From Dichetophora obliterata (lineage: Eukaryota > Arthropoda > Insecta > Diptera > Sciomyzidae), in NCBI GenBank assembly GCA_963920525.1, contig OY986437.1, forward strand, positions 198,185,511 to 198,249,510: a stretch of 64,000 bases of DNA, read 5' to 3'. The position numbers and the translations under genes are program-made. Shown piece by piece: positions 57,549 through 64,000 of this stretch. Numbering within the stretch: the first letter of the stretch is position 1; every line of letters starts with the position of its first letter. The notes beneath the pieces were generated by a model, which saw nothing but the letters and a program-made list of their open reading frames with translations, did not search any database and was not told the origin of the DNA.

Positions 57549-57768
57549 ATATAGATACATAACAAAATAACAACAAAAAATAATTAAAAATTAAACTTAA
57601 TACAATTAATATCACTTAACTAAAAGATCTAATCAAAATAATAATTAACTCAAAACAAAAATCGAAAAATCGACAAAATCAAGAATAACAACAAATAAAG
57701 ATTAAGTAATTTTAATTAAAGTAAGGTTTTTTAAATACAATTGCATAGAATTAGTGAAAAAGAGATAC

Positions 57769-57987
57769 TTAAGAGAAATGTTGGAAAATTACATGCTTAA
57801 AGTTGCGTTTAGTTGTAATACTTTTTATACCCAAAGGCAGTGAATTCCACAATCTGATGGCGTTCACGTAAAAAAGTCTGTTACAGTTTAAAAAATTATA
57901 AGAAGGGATTAAAAGATTCAGATTTCTAGTTGGCCTACAAAATTGTAGCTTTTCTAATAGGGAATCAGGAGTGCGAGTGCAGATCAT
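57769..57987 (-). pseudogene. LINE ORF2 C-terminal fragment
   Basis: The frame reads MICTRTPDSLLEKLQFCRPT and ends near VNAIRLWNSLPLGIKS, then NFKHVIFQHF. The 'R...WN.LP..I' word is the common end of ORF2 in Jockey and CR1-group LINEs. Only this part is present. Confidence 0.8.
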
Positions 57988-58015
57988 GTTGTGTAAAGCG
58001 TGGTTTCCTTTATCT

Positions 58016-58684
58016 TTTATTTATTTTGGATTTGTTAACAGAAAACTTATCGTTCACATTCTGTAATAAATATTAGCAACTTTTCGAAAAATATTTCAAA
58101 AGAACCTTAACGTTTTTAACCTTATATTAAACAAAATTTTGGAACAAACACTATTTTTTTGAAAATGTATTTAATTTTATATAAAAACTAATTATTATCT
58201 TTTTTTTTTTAGTACAACAAGAAACTATAAAAATAGCACTTTTAAGATAACTTTCCTAGTAGATAAATATAATAAGTAGATAATAAGCTGAAATAAAGAT
58301 TTATTTTTATATTGTTCTAAACTAAAAGTTTGTAAACTTTAAACTGAATCATTCAAAATAAAAATATTTCTGTAAGCTTTTATATATTATTAATAAAAGT
58401 GTAGAAAGATTTATTTGTGTCTCTTTCTAGTTTCGTTGTGGGCAGTTTTTCATCTAGCGGTCCAAAAACACGGTGATGTTCTTAATTTTTTTATTTTCAT
58501 AACGTGATAGTTTTATTTTCATAATTTTTAACGTGTAGAAAATATTTTGTTGGTGCATAAAAGTTTAATATGAAGTGCCAATACGCCGTCAAACGTCACG
58601 TTAAAAAAAGGTACCCAAACGGTCTCCAGCAGAGCGTCATGGACCATGTTCATGTCATCTGATATAAAAAAACAATATTATATT
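58016..58684. other. Noncoding stretch
   Basis: No gene or bounded repeat was seen. Confidence 0.5.
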
Positions 58685-59152
58685 ATAAATTATATTATTT
58701 ACTCAAATACGCGATATTCATCGTGAGAACCTTACTCTTTCATTTTTATGGCTGTGTTTACATAAAACTTTCTAAATTATTAAAAAAAGTCTTTAAAAAA
58801 TTTTAAATTTGGGCTATGGCGAAAAATAGCATATTTGTCTTTGACCTTGACTACGAGAACCTTCCGCAACATTTTTTTCGAGGCTATATTTTTAAACTGA
58901 TCAATTTTTTCTATTAAAAAAACCCTGAAAATGAAAAGGTACTTTGGGGTAGATAGTGAGTTCCAGAGTTGCCCGATAATTGGTGGAATTATTCGTAGAT
59001 CAAAAAAAATGGCAGAGAAAAAACTTAAGACTTGGAGCTTTTATATTAAGGATTGATTAAAATATGAACTGCATCCTCTCAAATCTTGTTACAGTTAATA
59101 AACGAATGCGAATTTAGCATTTACTAAAAAAAATTATATTTTAAATGAAAAA

Positions 59153-59210
59153 CCCTTGTTCGGCCCTTGTTCGACCCTTGTTCGGCCCTTGTTCGACCCT
59201 TGTTCGGCCG
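59153..59210. repeat. 11-bp CCCTTGTTCGR minisatellite
   Basis: About five units of CCCTTGTTCG with alternating G and A at the last base. Unit B has about three and a half units at 60637-60682, so copy number has changed since the duplication. Confidence 0.85.
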
Positions 59211-59351
59211 ATACTTGTCTGTGTTACAATTTTGTTTTTTATTTGTAATGTAAAGAAGGAGACAAAATCAAAGCAAGAGATCCAATTAGGCCTATTTCCA
59301 ACCCAATTTGAAAGTTCAAGTTAATGTTATTCGTTCATTAGACTAATGAAT

Positions 59352-59750
59352 TTAGTCGGCCTTTGTAGTCAGTACAGTAGAGAGTGCGATAGTCTCTCAC
59401 CCCAGAGGTCCCTGGTTCAAATCCGGGCTCGGGAATGGTTCTTTTCATTTTCTTTGTTCTTTCCTACATTTAAGAATTATGGAAAACTAAAAATCCACAA
59501 CTAAATTGTGGAAAATGTTGAATTAATGGAATGGAACAACTAAGGGCTGGAAATGCTTGCCAAGGTTAAGGCATAACACTAGCCGCGGTTAAAAGCAATT
59601 CAAATTGTCCTTCACGGTTGTTTCGCCTATCCAATAATTCACGTATTGTTTCAATCAATTCCTCTAAATAAATCTATCCGTTTCCTTTCAGGTCAAAGAC
59701 GAAACCTTGTTTGCATAAGGCGCATGCCTTGGTTCTTTGATCTTTAAAAA
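59352..59750 (+). mobile_element. tRNA-derived SINE in unit A only
   Basis: A near full-length plus-strand copy of the SINE at 28836-29223. The head is GTCGGCCTTTGTAGTC, the B box is GGTTCAAATCC, and the end is GATCTTT followed by A residues. Unit B of the tandem duplication reads straight across (GACTAATTAAAACAATC near 60811), giving the empty site. Confidence 0.9.
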
Positions 59751-60090
59751 AAAAAACAATCTTAAGTCAAAATAATACACTTCAAACTTCGAAAATTCAA
59801 CAATACTAATGAAAATAGTCAAAATTGTTAAGTAAGTTTTCAATATATTACCTTCTGAAAAAAGACTTCGGTTGGGAGGGTGAAATCACGTGAAGTGTAT
59901 CAGTTTATTATAAAATTTACCTAATATGGCTTAAATCATTTGGAAGGGCACCGAAAACAGCTTTTTATCCTTTTTATTTCTCAAGATTCATATAATTCGA
60001 AATGGCTTCAATAATTTCATACGAAACCGTTGTTACACTGATGCAAATAACTACTAAATAAATAAATGTTTAACCAGCTTTTTTTATTTT

Positions 60091-61149
60091 ATAAATTATA
60101 CTATTTACTCAAAAACGCGATATTCATATTGTTTTCTGTACTCTTTCATTTATTATGGCTGTATTTGCATAAAACGTATCTTTGAGTTTGTAAAATTATT
60201 AAAAAAATCTTTAAACAGTTTTAAATCTGAGCTATGGCGAAAAATATAATTTTTGTCTTTGATCTTGACTTCGAGAACCTTCCACAGCATTTAATATTAG
60301 GCACAATTTTTTTCGAAAATGCAATATTTTTCTATAAGAAACAGATGAATTTTTTCTAATAAAAAACCCTGAAAATGAAAAGGTACTTTGGAGTAGATAG
60401 TGAGTTCCAGAGTCGCCCGATGATTGATTTAACTACTCGTAGATAAAAGAAAATGGCAGGGAAAAAATTAAGACTAGGAGCTTTTTTATTTAGGTACCAC
60501 ACCACGCTCAGAAAAATGAAAAACATTTTGTTTGGTTTGATTAAAATATGAACTGCATCTTCTCAGATATTATTACAGTTAATAAACCAATGCCAATTTA
60601 GCATTAATTAAAAAAATTTAGTTTTCAATGAAAAATCCTTCTTCGGCCCTTGTTCGGCCCTTGTTCGATCCTTGTTCGGCCGATGATTGTGTGTTAAAAT
60701 TTTGTTTTTTATTCGGAATGTACAGAAGGAGACAAAATCAAAGCAAGAGATCCAATGAGGCCTATTTCCAACACAATTTGAAAGTTCAATTTAATGGAAT
60801 TCATTTATTAGACTAATTAAAACAATCTTAAGTCAAAATAATACACTTCAAACTTGCAAAATTCAACAATACCGATAAAAAAGTCAAAATTGCTAAGTAA
60901 GTTTTCAATATATGTGTACCTTCTGGAATAATATTTCGGTTGGGAGGGTGAAATTACGTGGAGTGTATCAGTTTATTATAAAATTTACCTAATATTGCTT
61001 AAATCATTTGGAAGGGCATCGAAAACAACTATTTTTATCCTTTTTATTTCTCAAGATTCATATAATCCGAAATGGCTTCAACAATTTCATATGAAACCGT
61101 TGTTACACTGATGCAAATAACTGCTAAATAAATAAATGTTTAACCAGCT
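60091..61149. repeat. Tandem duplication, unit B (no SINE)
   Basis: The direct repeat of unit A. It has a ~45-bp extra segment near 60493-60536 (TAGGTACCACACCACGCTC) absent from A. Confidence 0.88.
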
Positions 61150-63235
61150 ATGCTGCACATTTCTATAATTATTTCCTGCGAATGCGTAGCCAACAAGCTG
61201 GCTTTACTTGCTTGTACTCTAGTGGAGTGAAGTGGAGTGGAGTGGAGTTTAGTTAAATTGAGTTCGATGCAATGTGGGTATGTTTGCTTCAACTCGCACC
61301 GTTCAACGTCAAACACAAACATCGACATTAAGCTGTTCGATCAATAGAAGCGTCGCAGTTTTTCTTGTTGTTGTTGTTGCTGCTGTCATTTGTGCAGTTG
61401 TCGCTACAGCTCCATGACGGATGTTGCGAAACCATTGTTAATTTTGTACTCCGTTTTTTTGTCGTTAATTTCTGTAGGCTACCATTTTTTTCTATTACGA
61501 TAGAAAATTAGTTCTTGAGTAATACTAAGTTTTTATAAAATGCCTTGCGAAGTTTTTTTTTTATAAAATTTTTAACATTTTTGCTTAATTTACTAAGCTT
61601 CTATTTCCTTTTTATATTTTTGTTTTTCATTCTAGGTCACTTAGTTGAAGTGCTGATGCAAAGAAAAAAAAACTCAGCAAAATGAATTTTTAGTAAACAA
61701 AAGAAATAATTTAAAAAATCTACTTAAATTACAAAGAAGTCATTCATTGGTATCATTAAACGACCTTGCAGTTTCAACTTTAGCTGCTGCCACTAGAGCG
61801 CTCTACTTTGGAGTTCGTTATATAAAATTTACTTGAAAAAACTTATATTAAAAAAAAAACTTGATGAAAATTGTTATTGTTTAAAATACTTAATATCTTT
61901 AAGCGTTGCAAATTATGCTTCAACATACTATAGTAAAAAAAAAAAAAATAGCAAAGGCAAGAAAAGTTCAGGGATCATTTTGGACAAATTAATATAATTG
62001 CCTCACGCTGCACTTAAGACAAAAAACCTATAATTTTCATGCATTCGAGCATGAAAATATTTACTACGAAATCGTGAACGAACTCATTGAATATAGCTAA
62101 TGATGATGGGTATGACGATAAACCGATGATAATGATGTTGATGATAGTGATGTGTGTGCGTGCATTAGTTGAAGGAAACTACAGATTGTTATTTTTGTTT
62201 TAGCAATTAGTGAACTTTTAATGATAACCTTTAGATTTTCACTTGTGCTAATATAATGGTCATAAAAAGTTCAATTATAGTGTAATAAAATAAAAAAATA
62301 TTGCCAAACATGATTTTGAGTTATTTTCATCAAAATGGTGTTGAATTTGTCTTCCTGATAAATATCATGATACTGTTGATATTTGGACTGTTTGAATACC
62401 TTCTCTCTTAAAAGCTATCTATAAGCAACCTTAGATTCTATTGAAATTTTGCTGTCTATTTGTTTATGTCCTTGTAACAAAACAATCCATTGTGTCAAAA
62501 GCTTACTTTTTAACAAATTATACCCCTGTAAAATTCACTTCCACTACTGAATATACAATTTCAAAAAAAGAATTTCACCAGAATATGTCGGCCTATATCT
62601 TCGCGTTAAGAGAAGACTTGCTGTTGAATTGAATCATCCTTTCAGTCTTCTGGACATCCGCATTCTGATCAATAAGACAACCAGATATTCACCTACTGAT
62701 TCAGAAATAGACAAAAACATGGCAGCCGGTGTCTATTAATCCACCAGAAATAATCTTGACATGCAGACTTCCAGACTGCTGTTAAGTCTTTCTAGCTGTT
62801 AAGTCTTTCAAGCGAAAATTTTCGCTATTTAGAAAGCAGCTGTAGAAATTTATTCAAAGGATTCTGATTGTGAACCGCCAAGCTGCTATAAAAGCACTAC
62901 ACAGACCTTATAGCATGAGAGAATGTGTTAATATATAAAAAATATGATGATATGCCAGAAATCAACTTTAATAATTTAGAAGGAATATTTTTCTTTTTGA
63001 TTGGATTGAAACCTGACAGGCTTTTAAAAGCTGTCGAAAAAGAAATGCACATCTTACATATCTAAGTATTTTAATTGTAGTCAAATTGGCTTGAGCCAAT
63101 GACTCTTTAAAAAGTGGAACGCCTTCTTGGGCAGAAGTGGGCGTGCGATATTTAAATCAATAATTTTTGGTTAATGAACAAGCTGAATGAACAAGAGAAA
63201 TTTGGAACTTGTGCTGAAGGTCTTCAAGTGGTTTA
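61150..63235. other. Noncoding stretch
   Basis: A GTGGA microsatellite lies at 61221-61249. Two reverse copies of the AAAGACTTAA core occur at 62782-62791 and 62799-62808. Otherwise nothing was recognised; the frame at 62441-62632 is unsupported. Confidence 0.5.
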
Positions 63236-63239
63236 TTAA

Positions 63240-63664
63240 CCCTTTCAGACCTGACGCTAAGCACATGAGAATTTTTTTATGATTTTTGGGAGTAAATGGT
63301 CTTTATATGATATGAAAACATATTCAATGCCTAAATTTTGATATTTTCACATCCTTCAAGGATTTTCAAGAAAAGAAAGTTTGTACTGAAAATATTTTTT
63401 TTTGCATCAAATGTTGTCAAATCATTTGAGATTTTAAAACATATTATTTTTTTAGTTAAAATGTGTCAACTTCACTAAAATTGCGCTATTAGTATTTTAG
63501 TATATGAAAAAAAAGAACTAGCTTCTACGACTCATTAAAAAAAATTTAAATGTGACGCAGGAATTTCGTGAAATTTTCAGAAACCACAAAATTAGCAGCT
63601 AAATAATATGAAAGGCAAACATAAACAATAACCTACGCAATCGATGCATCATGGTCTGAAAGGG
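63240..63664. mobile_element. piggyBac-type MITE
   Basis: It starts CCCTTTCAGACC and ends GGTCTGAAAGGG with TTAA on both sides (63236-63239 and 63665-63668), 425 bp. The ends resemble those of the MITE at 46358-46872 (CCCTTTCAATGG), so the two are probably mobilised by related transposases. Confidence 0.88.
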
Positions 63665-63668
63665 TTAA

Positions 63669-64000
63669 GGTTAAGTATGGTTTGATGGACTGTCATTTCA
63701 GGTTTGGTATGAAGAGACTGACTAGTAAAAATTTGTCGGCGATGACATTGTAATGCAGAACTGTAAGCTGAAAAACACATTATTTCCTTTTCATTGTTTA
63801 AACAACAGTTTGACTTTATTTGAATGTGTGGCAACATCGTGTTTTCTAACAGGAAGGTTTGCTGTGAAGTATGTTTGTGAAGGTTACTAATCTTTATGTT
63901 TAAACCAGAACAAAGTCTTATGTATAAAATAACTAAGTGTTACAATGGGATGATATGTTAAAATAGTATGATCAGTTTTATATCGACCCCTTTTCAAGTA
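63669..64000. other. Noncoding window end
   Basis: Nothing was recognised. The frame at 63649-63837 overlaps the MITE end and is not supported. Confidence 0.5.

Larger units (their letters stand above)
57150..58015 (-). mobile_element. LINE 3' end, interrupted by a MITE
   Basis: A minus-strand fragment keeps the last part of ORF2 (57769-57987), a 3' UTR and an ATTT-rich tail (TTTATTTATTTTATTTATTT at about 57163-57182 on the plus strand). The MITE at 57240-57548 is inserted in the UTR. The tail resembles that of the LINE at 15553-17568, possibly the same family. Confidence 0.75.
58685..60079. repeat. Tandem duplication, unit A (with SINE)
   Basis: Matches unit B (60091-61149) from ACTCAAATACGCGATATTC at the left to AAATGTTTAACCAGCT at the right. 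Without the SINE (about 59348-59750) it is close to 1 kb. No coding sequence was recognised in either unit. Confidence 0.88.

Overview
This is an AT-rich eukaryotic window. Intron and splice signals, LINE reverse transcriptases, tRNA-derived SINEs and cut-and-paste transposons with TA, TTAA, 5-bp and 8-bp target duplications point to an insect. A DD41D mariner of the type first described in tephritid fruit flies, together with a fly-like ADAMTS exon, suggests a higher dipteran, perhaps a tephritid; the species is inference. There is no operon and no bacterial feature. The only well supported host coding sequence is one 498-bp exon at 27612-28109 (minus strand), which looks like part of the propeptide of an ADAMTS-type metalloprotease. 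The rest is probably intron of that gene and intergenic DNA filled with nested transposons.

Layout. 0-7 kb: AT-rich DNA with a decayed Tc1 element (1726-3279). 6.9-9.2 kb: a foldback repeat abutting a 7-bp satellite of about 235 copies. 9-15 kb: near-empty DNA with two foldback repeats. 15.5-18.6 kb: a 5'-truncated CR1-like LINE, then a dead mariner. 18.7-23.5 kb: a large hAT element with an 8-bp duplication, filled by two LINE fragments and a MITE inside a MITE, and itself sitting in the loop of an older palindrome. 27.6-28.1 kb: the host exon. 28.3-31.9 kb: a tRNA SINE and a long inverted repeat split by a Harbinger-like element. 33.7-39.6 kb: an inverted repeat pair with two hAT elements between, one holding a piggyBac MITE and the other a second SINE type. 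39.8-43.5 kb: a transposon of unclear superfamily with subterminal TGCACCCGCGATAA motifs, carrying an internally deleted piggyBac whose short ORF is still open. 46-51 kb: a piggyBac MITE and two large foldback elements. 51.6-56.5 kb: a 1.3-kb DD41D mariner split by a nearly intact 3.5-kb Transib element. 56.6-58 kb: two hAT-type MITEs, one inside a LINE 3' end. 58.7-61.1 kb: a tandem duplication in which only one copy carries a SINE. 63.2-63.7 kb: a third piggyBac MITE.

The most striking structure is the Transib element (52429-55950). Transib transposases are relatives of the vertebrate RAG1 recombinase. This copy has a perfect 5-bp duplication, a four-exon transposase with only one frameshift and one stop, and ends that read like recombination signal sequences: a heptamer (CACAGTG at one end, CACAGTC at the other) and an ACAAAAAT-type nonamer, separated by 23 bp at one end and 13 bp at the other. 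Most other elements are decayed, so the value of the window lies in its nested insertion history, its intact target duplications and a few possibly functional remnants.
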